From positions 1-62,001 of the forward strand of contig JADFLR010000025.1 in NCBI GenBank assembly GCA_022564295.1: 62,001 nt of DNA, read 5' to 3'. The notes beneath the pieces are model-generated. The model was not told the DNA's origin, did not search any database, and saw only the letters and a list, made by a program, of their open reading frames with translations. Within the stretch, counting starts at the first letter, position 1. Each line of letters starts with the position of its first letter. Both the position numbers and the translations under genes were made by a program. The stretch comes from Bacteroidota bacterium (GTDB taxonomy: Bacteria; Bacteroidota; Ignavibacteria; Ignavibacteriales; Ignavibacteriaceae). Shown here piece by piece: positions 1 to 9,508 of this stretch.

Positions 1-54
1 TCAACCCCGGTTGAAGCGGAAGCCTGGGGCATTCCGTACATTATTCGCCCTTAA
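1..54 (+). CDS. possible C-terminal tail of an upstream gene
   Basis: Frame 1 is open from the window edge to a TAA at 52-54 and reads like a protein end (…EAWGIPYIIRP). Only 17 codons are visible, so no family can be named. The codons are more GC-rich than those of nearby genes and bases 1-14 form a small inverted repeat (TCAACC/GGTTGA). It could therefore equally be non-coding repeat sequence. Confidence 0.3.
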   Translation, partial: STPVEAEAWGIPYIIRP

Positions 55-71
55 TTAAGGATTCCATACAC

Positions 72-118
72 ATATCCTCTCCACGTCCCTCTCCCCTAGC
101 CACAAGGGAGGGGGATAT
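72..118. repeat. imperfect inverted repeat
   Basis: A 47-bp imperfect palindrome with outer arms ATATCC (72-77) and GGATAT (113-118) and C-rich/G-rich inner arms (CCCTCTCCCC against GGGAGGGGG). A perfect 12-bp palindrome, CCTTAATTAAGG, lies just upstream at about 50-61. There is no T-run, so it is not an obvious intrinsic terminator. It resembles a dispersed intergenic repeat, but no second copy was seen in the window. Confidence 0.4.
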
Positions 119-184
119 CTTATTTTCAAGAGGGTAAGTTTTAGTTTGATTAAATAGATATTCAATTATACTTTACATACTAAG

Positions 185-1090
185 ATGAAAAATTTATTAA
201 CTTATTTGTTTATTGCTTCGGTTGGTTTGTTTTTATTTGGTTGCGATAAGCCGGCACCGACAGAATTAATTGATGACACAGATCCTGCTGAATATGAAAT
301 TCTTGGTAAAGATATTAATGATGAATTTTACAGCAACGGTTTTGATACAACAGGAATTACGCAAGACCTTCAGCAATTACCAAACCTTATTGCTATTTCC
401 GGTATAAAAGTAACCGATATTCATGGAAACACAGACGAGTTTTCTTTTGCGCAATCAATTTTCTTCGATCGGACAAAGGAAATCTTTTCACCTGGCGGTC
501 GCTTTTTAGGTTTTCGTAGTATTATCCCGGGTATAGTAAGTTTTGATAACAGAATTGCAAGAGTTGTACCCTTTCATATACGTTACAGAGATGGCGATGT
601 ATTGCGTGATACAACACTCGGAAATAAGTATATACTTTTCAGTGGAAGAAGAGGAGATATAGATGACTTTCATTATCGTCATAATTCTTCTATGAATTTT
701 CGCATAAATATTTTTGGCGGTGAACAGGTTAGTTTTGATATCCCCACTCCGACTGAAATTACAGGTAATATTGATATACTGGGTAGCAGAAGCAATGGTG
801 ATTTAAGAGCTTTACTGCATTGGACCAGAGGGAATACTCATGATATTACAATTGTAATTGGAGCAAGGTTAAGAGACAAGCATATTATTATGCCTTTGTA
901 CAGAGTAAAAACAAGGGATGACGGCAGATTATTAATTCCGCCGAGGTTTATCAACCAAATACCTTTCCAGCATTTTGATAGAATAGTTTTTACATTTATC
1001 CGGAGATTTGAAAACACCATTGATACAAACGGCGGCGATCTCCGTGTTTCATCACAAAGTATTCATAGTATAATAGTAAATCTTCCTTGA
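185..1090 (+). CDS. unrecognised lipoprotein, first gene of an envelope cluster
   Basis: This 301-residue protein begins with a lipoprotein signal: a Lys near the start, a hydrophobic stretch, then a lipobox ending FGC at about residue 20, so it should be lipid-anchored in the envelope. The rest is rich in beta-strand-like alternating sequence with many Arg and Asp residues. I recognise no family. The stop overlaps the TTG start of the next gene in a four-base TTGA, so the two are probably translated together. That neighbour is a beta-barrel/transglutaminase-like protein, suggesting a shared envelope role, which is inference. The ATG at 185 is supported by the signal peptide, although no strong Shine-Dalgarno is visible. 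Confidence 0.75.
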   Translation: MKNLLTYLFIASVGLFLFGCDKPAPTELIDDTDPAEYEILGKDINDEFYSNGFDTTGITQDLQQLPNLIAISGIKVTDIHGNTDEFSFAQSIFFDRTKEIFSPGGRFLGFRSIIPGIVSFDNRIARVVPFHIRYRDGDVLRDTTLGNKYILFSGRRGDIDDFHYRHNSSMNFRINIFGGEQVSFDIPTPTEITGNIDILGSRSNGDLRALLHWTRGNTHDITIVIGARLRDKHIIMPLYRVKTRDDGRLLIPPRFINQIPFQHFDRIVFTFIRRFENTIDTNGGDLRVSSQSIHSIIVNLP

Positions 1091-3063
1091 GAATAATATT
1101 TGGAATTATAATTACAGCAATGTTTGCGAATGTAAACATATTATCTCAAAGCTTTTTCGGGCTTAACGGTTATTGGGGTTTATCGTCAAACTTCAATACG
1201 CCGTTATATAGTTATGAAGGTAATACTTCCAATTATTCTCATGTGAGAGATTGGGGTTTCTCTTTTATTTATGGAGTGGAGTTTGCCAAAAGCACAAATT
1301 CAAATATCTATAGCATATCTCTATCCAAAACATTGGGCAATCATAATCTTTCAGCAAGGTTCACTCCGGGATATCAAAAAGAATTTATTTTTAACACGGG
1401 TGAATCATTTGTTGTAGAAGATTCAACATCGCAATCGTTAACAGCAAGTGTTAATTATAAAGAACTTTTCGGATTGGGTTACTCTTATAAGTTTTCAGAA
1501 GATTTTAGTGTCGGAACTACTTTTAGATTTTTTACGCAAGATTTTTTTCAGGAGTTTGTTACACCGGTATTTGAAGACACATCAATAATATTTTTAAGAG
1601 AAACCGAAAGCGAAAAAGTAAAGTTTTGGAAAGGCGATTTGGGTGTTAGCTATATATTGAATGAAAATTTGACTTTTGTTTTTGCCTCTATCAACCTGCT
1701 TAACTTTGGAGTGAAAGCAGATAATTCAGATTTTAAGGATTTAGAATTAAGAAGGGAAGTCGGCGGAATGATAGGTGTGAATTATATTCCCATTGATGCT
1801 GCCGCAATTAATTTTATTTATGAAACGACAGGTTCGTATCAGGTTGCACTTAACGGCTACGCCGGTGATCTTGGATTTGGAATGACTCTATTCCACGATA
1901 AATACCAGGAACCAGAAATGGCCGGGATGATACCAACTATAAGCTATAAAGGCAAAATTTTCGAACTGTTTGTTTCCGGAGTGAAATATTTTTCCAACAG
2001 GAAAAAGGATTTTGGTGTTTCCGAATTTGTTGAAAATGGTATAAACAACGTTTTAAACAATCCTTACAGTTTTGATAAGATTTTATTAACAGTTTCATTT
2101 AACATTAATACTGCTAGAGAAAGAACGGTTAAATTGATTGATGTTGAAATTGTTAAAGATATTTACCCGACATTTTCTGAAAATTATGTCGAATATCCCT
2201 TTGCTTATGGAACTATCGTAAACCTGACAGATGACTATTTAACAGTTAAACCTATGGCAAGAATTGAAGGAGTAAATGAAGAAAATATTCAATCACCTGT
2301 TTCGACAATCGCTCCGCACGATACGGTACAGGTTCCTTTTTATATTATCATTCCGGAATCATATTCATCTGAAAAAGTAGAACTTTCTTATGCAAACTTT
2401 TATCTTTTTACAATTGCAGATCAGCCGGATGATCAGTTTCAAAAAGCAGTGCTTGTAAACAGCATTAATTCGTGGGATGGTAGAGTTAGCAACTTGCGTT
2501 ATTTTATTAAAAAAGATTTGGATTTTTCGATGAGCCACTCTAAAGCAGTTTTAAGCAGTAATAAAACAGTACTGGATACTTTACCAATTGCACTGGAAAA
2601 TTTTTATAAAGCGAAGATATTATTTAACGAATATGTTGCGAACCTTGTCTACATTTCCGATCCCCGTGCAACCGGAGAATATGTTCAATTTCCGCATCAA
2701 ACATTTGAACTTAAAGGCGGCGATTGTGATGACTTGAGCGTTGGCTATTCATCGTTGCTTGAAAGCGTAGGAATACAAACAGCACTTGTAGATTATAAAG
2801 AAAACGGAAAAGTGCGGCATGTAAATCTTCTCTTTAATACAAAACTTTCCCCAAATCAAGCGAAGCTATTAACCAATAACGACACAAAATATTTTATAAG
2901 AGAAAATGTTGATGGTAAAGACGAGATCTGGTTGCCGGTAGAAGTAACATCATTAACAGATTTTGAAACGGCATGGAAATTAGGAGCAGAAAAATTTAAT
3001 AAGGAAGCCATTAGCGAACTTGGTATTGCTAAAGGCAAAGTTAATATAGTAGATATTTATTAA
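1087..3063 (+). CDS. outer-membrane beta-barrel protein with C-terminal transglutaminase-like domain
   Basis: A 658-residue exported protein. The TTG start gives a Sec signal ending near SQS (about residue 21). Residues ~22-350 alternate hydrophobic and polar residues with many aromatics, as in outer-membrane barrels. Residues ~355-470 look like an Ig-type beta domain. The C-terminal ~180 residues carry a transglutaminase-like core: Cys547 in GGDCDDLS, His578 in VRHVNLL and an acidic residue (Glu619 in LPVEVT), matching the Cys-His-acid triad. The usual Asp is replaced by Glu at the likely third position. It overlaps the preceding lipoprotein gene by four bases and is followed after ~20 bp by a FecR-like gene. 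Its enzymatic activity (protease or transamidase) is not proven by sequence. Confidence 0.7.
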   Translation: MRIIFGIIITAMFANVNILSQSFFGLNGYWGLSSNFNTPLYSYEGNTSNYSHVRDWGFSFIYGVEFAKSTNSNIYSISLSKTLGNHNLSARFTPGYQKEFIFNTGESFVVEDSTSQSLTASVNYKELFGLGYSYKFSEDFSVGTTFRFFTQDFFQEFVTPVFEDTSIIFLRETESEKVKFWKGDLGVSYILNENLTFVFASINLLNFGVKADNSDFKDLELRREVGGMIGVNYIPIDAAAINFIYETTGSYQVALNGYAGDLGFGMTLFHDKYQEPEMAGMIPTISYKGKIFELFVSGVKYFSNRKKDFGVSEFVENGINNVLNNPYSFDKILLTVSFNINTARERTVKLIDVEIVKDIYPTFSENYVEYPFAYGTIVNLTDDYLTVKPMARIEGVNEENIQSPVSTIAPHDTVQVPFYIIIPESYSSEKVELSYANFYLFTIADQPDDQFQKAVLVNSINSWDGRVSNLRYFIKKDLDFSMSHSKAVLSSNKTVLDTLPIALENFYKAKILFNEYVANLVYISDPRATGEYVQFPHQTFELKGGDCDDLSVGYSSLLESVGIQTALVDYKENGKVRHVNLLFNTKLSPNQAKLLTNNDTKYFIRENVDGKDEIWLPVEVTSLTDFETAWKLGAEKFNKEAISELGIAKGKVNIVDIY

Positions 3064-3082
3064 AATTTTAAAGGTGAAAAAA

Positions 3083-3757
3083 ATGAAAATATTATTAATA
3101 ATCTTAATGTTTGCAGGAGGTTTGTCAGCACAGACATTTACGGTTGAAAAAGTTTCAGGTGATGTAAAATACCAGAACGGAAGCAGCGAAACGTGGTTAA
3201 CTTTAAAAGTCGGAACGGCATTAAAAGACGATGCGGTTATTTCCACCGGGAAAAATTCTTCGGTGCTTCTAAAAGGAAATGACGTTAATTTTAATCTCAA
3301 TGAATCTTCTGCTGTTTCTGTTAGCAATATTAAAAAAATGAATATTGATGAACTGCTTCTTGCGCTTGCAATGGAAGATATAATGAATGCGCCTAAGGAG
3401 ATAAGGAATAGTTCCGATAACACTGCTGTTTATGGTACAAAGGAAGGTGAAAGTACTTTGCAAATTATAACAGATGATTTTGGAATAAAAAGATTGAACG
3501 GTGCAGTACAACTTGCAGAAAACAGTTTGGAAGAATCTGCTGTTGTTGCGGCAAAAGAAACTTACCGTAAGTATCCCGATACAAAAAAGCTTCCAGCTTA
3601 CAGAATTTACTTTGCGAATATTCTAAATGATAAAGGCTTGTACGAAGAAGCTTTGGATGAGTATGTTGATATCCAAAACTTAAAACTAACTGATGAAGAA
3701 AGAACGGAAATAAACACTAAAACAGAATCTATAAAGATGAAGCTGTTGAGTGAGTAG
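3083..3757 (+). CDS. exported FecR-like domain protein
   Basis: The ATG at 3083 is preferred over an in-frame GTG at 3074, because AAGG at about 3071-3074 sits at good Shine-Dalgarno distance and the shorter form begins directly with a signal peptide (MKILLIILMFAGGLSAQ). After cleavage, residues ~18-105 resemble a FecR domain: VSGDVKY followed by a WLTLKVGTALKDDAVISTG block, which binds envelope ligands in other proteins. The last ~90 residues are helical and TPR-like (YPDTKKLPAYRIYFANIL). There is no TonB box or sigma partner nearby, so iron-type signalling is not implied. It probably belongs to the same transcript as the two genes upstream. Confidence 0.7.
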   Translation: MKILLIILMFAGGLSAQTFTVEKVSGDVKYQNGSSETWLTLKVGTALKDDAVISTGKNSSVLLKGNDVNFNLNESSAVSVSNIKKMNIDELLLALAMEDIMNAPKEIRNSSDNTAVYGTKEGESTLQIITDDFGIKRLNGAVQLAENSLEESAVVAAKETYRKYPDTKKLPAYRIYFANILNDKGLYEEALDEYVDIQNLKLTDEERTEINTKTESIKMKLLSE

Positions 3758-3932
3758 GTATATTTTATAATATATTTGTAATGTTATTAAATGGCTTCGA
3801 TAATTAGGGGGATTTTTGTCTTAACCAAAGTATCTGATGAAGTTTTTCATCGACCTCACCATATTTATATTAATAATTAATCTGCGTATATTTAATTATA
3901 CATAAGAAGAAAACCTTAAGAGATTAAATCTA

Positions 3933-4820
3933 TTGGAAGAAATTAAAGATATATTTAACCAGGTAGTGGAAGTGTTGAATAGTCCTTTAATTACACTTGG
4001 TGGAATTGACATTACTGCCTGGCGGATAATGTATTTTGTTCTGCTGCTTTTCTTGCTGACATTTATCAGTAAAAGAATCAGGAACTGGCTTATTCACACA
4101 GTGCTGGCTAAAAGCACTCTCGATTTAGGCACAAGAACTGCAATCGGCACAATTACAAGATATGCTATCATTCTAATTGGTTTAATGATAATTCTACAAT
4201 CTTTTGGAATTGATCTCAGTACGCTTACTGTTCTTGCCGGTGCCCTGGGTGTTGGAATTGGTTTCGGTCTTCAGAATGTAACAAATAATTTTGTAAGCGG
4301 AATTATCATTTTATTTGAGAGACCTATAAAAGTAGGTGACAGAATAGAAGTTGGAAATATTTTAGGTGATGTTGTGAGAATATCAATGCGTGCTACTACA
4401 GTTGTAACTAATGACAATATTTCGGTAATTGTACCAAATTCAGAATTTATCTCATCCAAAGTAATCAACTGGAGCCATAATGATAGAAACGTCAGGTTTA
4501 ATATTCCTGTTGGAGTTGCGTATAAGGAAGATCCGCAAAAGGTAAAAGAACTTTTACTTTCAGTAGCTGATGATAATACCGCAGTTTTAAAGGAACCACT
4601 GCCTGATGTAATATTTAATGAATTTGGAGATAGTTCATTAAACTTTATTTTAAGAGTTTGGACGACAAAATTGATACAAGCACCGCAAGTATTAAAAAGC
4701 CAATTGTACTTTGAAATATTCAAAAGATTTCGTGAAGACGGAATTGAAATACCGTTCCCGCAAAGAGATCTCCATATAAAAAATGAAGAATTGAACATTA
4801 AAACAATTCAGGATAAATAG
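3933..4820 (+). CDS. small-conductance mechanosensitive channel, MscS family
   Basis: A 295-residue membrane channel that opens under membrane tension to release solutes in hypo-osmotic shock. Three membrane segments occupy about residues 26-46, 68-90 and 94-118. The third is the Gly/Ala-rich pore helix (GALGVGIGFGLQ), followed by the conserved FERPIKVGDRIEVG beta domain and the VPNSEF stretch typical of MscS. The C-terminal ~100 residues form the cytoplasmic alpha/beta vestibule. Length matches the short MscS type. Translation appears to start at a TTG with no clear Shine-Dalgarno. It is followed after 12 bp by a LapA-like gene. The solute specificity cannot be told. Confidence 0.93.
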   Translation: MEEIKDIFNQVVEVLNSPLITLGGIDITAWRIMYFVLLLFLLTFISKRIRNWLIHTVLAKSTLDLGTRTAIGTITRYAIILIGLMIILQSFGIDLSTLTVLAGALGVGIGFGLQNVTNNFVSGIIILFERPIKVGDRIEVGNILGDVVRISMRATTVVTNDNISVIVPNSEFISSKVINWSHNDRNVRFNIPVGVAYKEDPQKVKELLLSVADDNTAVLKEPLPDVIFNEFGDSSLNFILRVWTTKLIQAPQVLKSQLYFEIFKRFREDGIEIPFPQRDLHIKNEELNIKTIQDK

Positions 4821-4832
4821 GAAAATTTAATT

Positions 4833-5060
4833 ATGGAGAAAAACACAAAACTTGTTATTACCATTGTTCTGCTAATCCTGGCTGCTGTAATAATTTTTCA
4901 GAATACAGCTCCCGTAAATTTAAAAATATTATTTTGGAGCTTTCAGGCATCGCTTATTATTTTATTAATTCTCGTTTTAATAATCGGAATAATTATAGGT
5001 TATGTTCTTCCGAAAATTATAGGAGAATCAAAAACAAAGAATTCAGGGGAAAACAGCTAA
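4833..5060 (+). CDS. LapA-like (DUF1049) small membrane protein
   Basis: A 75-residue protein with two membrane helices (about residues 7-22 and 36-60) separated by the short QNTAPVNLKILFW loop, which is the hallmark of the LapA/DUF1049 family. In enterobacteria the family member LapA works with LapB in controlling lipopolysaccharide assembly. LapB is not present here, so the same role is only inferred. The gene lies 12 bp after mscS and is probably cotranscribed. A hairpin with a T-run lies about 90 bp downstream and could end this transcript. Confidence 0.7.
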   Translation: MEKNTKLVITIVLLILAAVIIFQNTAPVNLKILFWSFQASLIILLILVLIIGIIIGYVLPKIIGESKTKNSGENS

Positions 5061-5103
5061 AAATTTTTCGATAGCAGGAATAATTTAAAAACAAGTAGAT
5101 ATC

Positions 5104-5132
5104 TTGCTTATTCTTTAAATTAAGCTTATTTT
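5104..5132 (+). promoter_or_regulatory. candidate promoter for the rimP-nusA-infB block
   Basis: TTGCTT at 5104-5109 and TATTTT at 5127-5132 are separated by 17 bp. The second element also fits the Bacteroidetes-type TAnnTTTG (5127-5134). Transcription would begin near 5140, just before the hairpin at 5146-5173, so that hairpin would be part of the rimP leader. Confidence 0.4.
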
Positions 5133-5145
5133 TGTTCACTCTTAT

Positions 5146-5173
5146 TCGCCCTATTTAGGGCGATTTTTGTTTG
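5146..5173 (+). terminator. hairpin with T-run just upstream of rimP
   Basis: The stem TCGCCCT/AGGGCGA has an ATTT loop and is followed by ATTTTTGTTTG, the form of an intrinsic terminator. It ends two bases before the rimP ATG at 5175. It may end the mscS-lapA transcript. Because a promoter-like sequence lies upstream of it, it may instead act as an attenuator or leader structure for rimP. Confidence 0.6.
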
Positions 5174-5174
5174 T

Positions 5175-5627
5175 ATGAATTCATTTAGAGAAAATATTGT
5201 TCAGATAGCCGAAGAAATTACCTCATCATCAGGTTTTTTCCTGATTGATATTGTTATAAGAGGCACGGAAAGAAACAGGGTTATAGAAGTTTTTGTTGAC
5301 GGTGAAAAGAACATCACGGCAAAAGATTGTGCAGAGGTAAGCAGAAAAATAAATGAAATTTTTGAAGAGAAAGAATTAATAAAAGCAGCCTACCGGCTTG
5401 ATGTTTCTTCGCCTGGAGTTGAGAGATCACTGTTATATCTTAAACAATATCCAAAACATATTAACAGGATGTTTGAGATAACTTATAGTTACGGTGAGGA
5501 AAAGAAAAAGTTAAAGGGAACGTTAATTAAATTAGAAGGTGAAGTTTTAACCTTCTTAACTAACAAAGAACAAATAATTAATTTTAAAGATATAATTAAA
5601 GCTAAAGTATTGGTAAGTTTTTCTTAA
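5175..5627 (+). CDS. rimP: ribosome maturation factor RimP
   Basis: A 150-residue cytoplasmic factor needed for maturation of the 30S ribosomal subunit. The N-terminal alpha/beta domain carries the family pattern (VFVDGEKNITAKDCAEVSRKI, then YRLDVSSPGVER at about residues 75-87), followed by a small Sm-like beta barrel (KKLKGTLIKLEGEVL). Length is normal. It is the first gene of the conserved rimP-nusA-infB-rbfA-truB order, with nusA 15 bp downstream. No Shine-Dalgarno precedes the ATG; instead a hairpin and T-run abut the start, so expression may depend on the leader. Confidence 0.95.
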   Translation: MNSFRENIVQIAEEITSSSGFFLIDIVIRGTERNRVIEVFVDGEKNITAKDCAEVSRKINEIFEEKELIKAAYRLDVSSPGVERSLLYLKQYPKHINRMFEITYSYGEEKKKLKGTLIKLEGEVLTFLTNKEQIINFKDIIKAKVLVSFS

Positions 5628-5642
5628 AAGGAGAAAGATAAA

Positions 5643-6887
5643 ATGAATCGTGAAATAGTTGAATCCTTTACTGAGATGGTAAAGGATAAAGGCATGGATA
5701 AAGATGTACTTGCGGGTATTCTTGAAGAGGTTTTCGGAGTTCTGATAAAGAAAAAGTATGGTGAAGATGCTAAGTATGAAGTTGTAGTAAATATGGATAG
5801 GGGAGATATAGAAATATTCTTCGAGCGGGAAATTGTAGAAGTAGTGACAGACCCGAATACTCAAATAAGCATCGATGATGTTAATCGCAGAGGAAATGAA
5901 GATGAACTTGAGGTAGGAGAAGATTTTGTTGAGGATATTGAATTAGCTTCTCTAGGAAGAAGATTGATTCTTTTAGCCAAGCAAACTTTAAACCAGAAGA
6001 TAAGAGAAATTGAAAAAGATATTATATATAATGAATATACGGAGCTGCTTGGTGAAATAGTTGTTGGCGATATTTATCAGATAAGAAAAAGTGATATTCT
6101 AATTAACCATAATAAAAATGAATTGTTTCTACCAAGGCAGGAACAGATACCTTTTGAAAGATATAAGAAAAGCGAAACTATACGTGCAATTGTAAAAGAG
6201 GTAAAGAAAACAAACAGCGGGCCAGTTATAATTGTGTCGAGAGCGGATGAAATGTTTCTAAGACGGCTTTTTGAAATCGAAATTCCGGAAATATATGATG
6301 GAATAATTGAGATAAAAGCTATCGCACGCGAACCGGGTGAAAGAGCAAAAATTGCTGTCGAATCTCAGGATGCACGGATAGATGCCGTTGGTGCCTGCGT
6401 TGGTATGAAGGGAGTTAGAATTCATGCAATTGTTCGCGAACTGAATAATGAGAATATTGACGTAATTAATTATACCGATGACATCGAACTTTTTATTCAG
6501 CGCGCACTAGCCCCTGCTAAATTGAACAGTATAGAAATTGATGAAGATGAAATGAAAGCTATAGTTTCTGCAGATTCTGACCAGGTATCCAAGATAGTTG
6601 GTAGAAATGGTGTTAATATTCGTCTTGCAATAAATATAACCGGTTATGAAATTGAAGTCTTAAGAGAAGAAAAACCTTTTGAAGAGTATGAAGAAGATAT
6701 AGAATTGATTGACCTTAAAGATGAACTTGGTGAAGAAGTCTATAATATTTTAATTAATAACCGATATGATACAGGAATTGAGGTTCTTATTGCAGGAACT
6801 GAAAAGTTAATAGAAATAGAAGAATTTGACGAAGATAAGGTAATCGAAATAATAGAAATTATTAAAGCTCAGTACGAGGAAGAATAG
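5643..6887 (+). CDS. nusA: transcription termination/antitermination factor NusA
   Basis: A 414-residue RNA polymerase-binding factor that modulates pausing, termination and antitermination. The order is: N-terminal polymerase-binding domain (about 1-125), S1 domain (~130-200), then two KH domains (the first containing DAVGACVGMKGVRIHAIVREL, the second DQVSKIVGRNGVNIRLAI). A short acidic C-terminal region follows; the two long acidic repeats of E. coli NusA are absent. AGGAGA-like sequence just before the ATG supports the start. It lies between rimP and infB in the conserved order. Confidence 0.97.
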   Translation: MNREIVESFTEMVKDKGMDKDVLAGILEEVFGVLIKKKYGEDAKYEVVVNMDRGDIEIFFEREIVEVVTDPNTQISIDDVNRRGNEDELEVGEDFVEDIELASLGRRLILLAKQTLNQKIREIEKDIIYNEYTELLGEIVVGDIYQIRKSDILINHNKNELFLPRQEQIPFERYKKSETIRAIVKEVKKTNSGPVIIVSRADEMFLRRLFEIEIPEIYDGIIEIKAIAREPGERAKIAVESQDARIDAVGACVGMKGVRIHAIVRELNNENIDVINYTDDIELFIQRALAPAKLNSIEIDEDEMKAIVSADSDQVSKIVGRNGVNIRLAINITGYEIEVLREEKPFEEYEEDIELIDLKDELGEEVYNILINNRYDTGIEVLIAGTEKLIEIEEFDEDKVIEIIEIIKAQYEEE

Positions 6888-6903
6888 GCGTTAAGGAATA
6901 AAT

Positions 6904-9462
6904 ATGGTTGAAGTTAAATCTAAAAAAATCAGAATATATAAACTTGCTTCTGAATATAATCTTTCGGCTGATAGTATAGTAGAGTTTTTATCGGGCGAAG
7001 GATTTAAAGTTAAAACGCATATGTCCAATCTTAACGAAGAAATGATTTCTGCAGTACAGGAACATTTTAAAAAGGATATTGAAAAAACTCAAAAGCATTA
7101 TCAAAAATTAGCCGAATTCAAAAAAATAAGAGAAGATAAAGCAAGGAAAGATGAAGAAGTTGTTGAAGACGAAGCAAAAGACGAAAAGAAAGAAACTGAA
7201 GAAGTTAATGTTTCCGATGTTCCAATAGCAAAAGTACAGATTGTAGCTGTGAAAACAAAAGTTGAAAAAAAGAAAGTTAAAGCAGAAGAGGGTAAAACCG
7301 AAGTTAAAGAAAAGGAAGAATCGGAAGAAAAACCTGATAAAATGAAAGTTAAACATCGCGGATTAAAAGTTGTTGGCAAAATGGATCTTGCAGAAAGTAG
7401 GAGAGAAGAAGAAAAAAGTGTTCCGGAAACAAAAAATGCCGAAACTAAAGAAGTTAAAAAGAAAAAACGTAGAAGAAAATCGAAGAAAAAAGCCGGTGAA
7501 GCTGTTGTTGATGAAACTCCTGCAGCGCGTAAAAGAAAAAAAGTAAAGAAGTTTGAGATTGATCAGCGCGACGTTAAAGAAGCGATCAGAAAAACTATGC
7601 TTAGTATGGAAGACTCATCAGCTTCGGGCAGAGCGAGTGCAAGAAAAAGAAAACGTAAAGAGCGTGAAGAAAAGGAAGAGGAAATAATAGAGCAAAAATC
7701 CCTCGAGAAAAATTTACTTAAAGTAAATGAATACATTGCTGTTAACGAACTCGCTAATTTAATGAATGTTCCGGTAGGCGATGTTATTTCCAAATGCATT
7801 GAACTCGGATTGATGGTATCTATCAACCAACGATTGGATTTGGAAACAATTACACTCGTTGCCGATGAATTTGATTTTGAAATTGAACTTCAGGAAGAAT
7901 ATACTGCAGAAGCACTTGAAGACGTTGAAGACCCGCCGGAAACATTAAAGCGCCGTCCGCCGGTAGTAACAATTATGGGTCATGTCGATCACGGAAAAAC
8001 TTCGTTGCTGGATTATGTAAGAAAAGAAAATGTTGTAGCTGGTGAATCGGGCGGAATCACACAGCACATTGGTGCATATCAAGTTGATGTTGGAGGCGGC
8101 AAACAAATTACCTTTTTAGATACACCTGGACATGAAGCATTTACTGCAATGCGCGCAAGAGGTGCACAACTCACAGATATTGTAGTGTTAATTGTGGCTG
8201 CCGATGATGCAGTTATGCCGCAAACCGTTGAAGCGATTAATCACTCGCTTGCCGCAAACGTTCCAATTGTAATAGCAATTAATAAAATAGATAAACCTGG
8301 CGCTAACATAGAAAAGATAAAACAGCAGTTGGCTGATCGAAATATTCTCGTTGAGGACTGGGGAGGAAAATATCAGTGTGTGGAAATATCTGCTAAAACA
8401 GGTTTAAATATAGAACAACTGCTTGAGACAATTTTGCTCGAAGCAGAGATGCTCGATTTAAAAGCAAATCCTGATCGCAAAATACGCGGAGTTGTTATTG
8501 AATCAGAACTGGATAAAGGCAAAGGTATAACGGGTACTATATTAGTTCAGAAAGGAACTCTTAAAATTGGCGACCCGTTTATCGCAGGTATTTATCAGGG
8601 CAAAGTAAGAGCAATGTTTGATGAAAGAGGGCGTAAGGTGAATAATGCTACTCCCTCAACTCCCGTATTAGTGTTGGGCTTTGAAGGTGTTCCACAAGCG
8701 GGCGACACTTATGTTGTTGTAGATTCGGAGAAAACAGCGCGTGATATTGGATTGAAAAGACAAAGATTAAAACGCGAGCAGGATCAAAAACAAGTTCATC
8801 ATATTACCCTAGATGAGATTGCAAAACAAATTAGTATTGGCGGTGTAAAAGATCTGCCTCTTATTGTAAAGGGCGATGTGGATGGTTCGGTTGAAGCGTT
8901 ATCGGATTCATTTATGAAACTCTCTACCGAAGAAGTTGTAATAAAGGTAATTCATAAAGGGGTAGGAGGTATTTCGGAAAGCGATGTACTTCTCGCAGCA
9001 GCATCGGGCGCCATTATAATCGGGTTCCACATAAGACCAAATCTGAACGCAAGGAAGCTTGCCGAAAAGGAAAATGTTGATATTAGGCTTTACAATGTTA
9101 TTTACGATGCAATAGATGAAGTAAAGTCTGCATTAGAAGGATTATTATCACCTGTAATCTCTGAAGAAATAGTTGGGACACTTGAAGTAAGAGATATTTT
9201 TAAAGTTCCGAAATTCGGTACTGTTGCAGGTTGTTATGTGCTTGATGGGAAAATATCTCGAAACAATAAAATAAGATTGATAAGGGATGGAATTGTAATT
9301 AACGAAGGTGAAATTGGAAGTTTAAAAAGATTTAAAGAAGATGTGAAAGAAGTTGATGCCGGATACGAATGCGGATTGAATATCAATGGTTATAACGATG
9401 TTAAAGTTGGTGATGTGATTGAAGTATATAAGATCATCGAAACAAAAAAGAAACTTGTCTGA
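6904..9462 (+). CDS. infB: translation initiation factor IF-2
   Basis: An 852-residue GTPase that brings initiator fMet-tRNA to the 30S subunit. Residues 1-50 form the N-terminal IF2 subdomain; residues ~60-260 are a long, highly charged Lys/Glu linker. The G domain begins near residue 353, with the P-loop GHVDHGKT at 359-366, DTPGHEAF (switch II) and NKID. Domain II and the C-terminal fMet-tRNA-binding domain follow, including [13 protein letters not shown]-type sequence. Length is within the usual 800-950 range. It sits 16 bp after nusA and 46 bp before rbfA, the standard arrangement. Confidence 0.97.
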   Translation: MVEVKSKKIRIYKLASEYNLSADSIVEFLSGEGFKVKTHMSNLNEEMISAVQEHFKKDIEKTQKHYQKLAEFKKIREDKARKDEEVVEDEAKDEKKETEEVNVSDVPIAKVQIVAVKTKVEKKKVKAEEGKTEVKEKEESEEKPDKMKVKHRGLKVVGKMDLAESRREEEKSVPETKNAETKEVKKKKRRRKSKKKAGEAVVDETPAARKRKKVKKFEIDQRDVKEAIRKTMLSMEDSSASGRASARKRKRKEREEKEEEIIEQKSLEKNLLKVNEYIAVNELANLMNVPVGDVISKCIELGLMVSINQRLDLETITLVADEFDFEIELQEEYTAEALEDVEDPPETLKRRPPVVTIMGHVDHGKTSLLDYVRKENVVAGESGGITQHIGAYQVDVGGGKQITFLDTPGHEAFTAMRARGAQLTDIVVLIVAADDAVMPQTVEAINHSLAANVPIVIAINKIDKPGANIEKIKQQLADRNILVEDWGGKYQCVEISAKTGLNIEQLLETILLEAEMLDLKANPDRKIRGVVIESELDKGKGITGTILVQKGTLKIGDPFIAGIYQGKVRAMFDERGRKVNNATPSTPVLVLGFEGVPQAGDTYVVVDSEKTARDIGLKRQRLKREQDQKQVHHITLDEIAKQISIGGVKDLPLIVKGDVDGSVEALSDSFMKLSTEEVVIKVIHKGVGGISESDVLLAAASGAIIIGFHIRPNLNARKLAEKENVDIRLYNVIYDAIDEVKSALEGLLSPVISEEIVGTLEVRDIFKVPKFGTVAGCYVLDGKISRNNKIRLIRDGIVINEGEIGSLKRFKEDVKEVDAGYECGLNINGYNDVKVGDVIEVYKIIETKKKLV

Positions 9463-9508
9463 TAATTAACACAGTTTCCAAAATCAGCAATATTTTCTGA
9501 ATTAAAAA

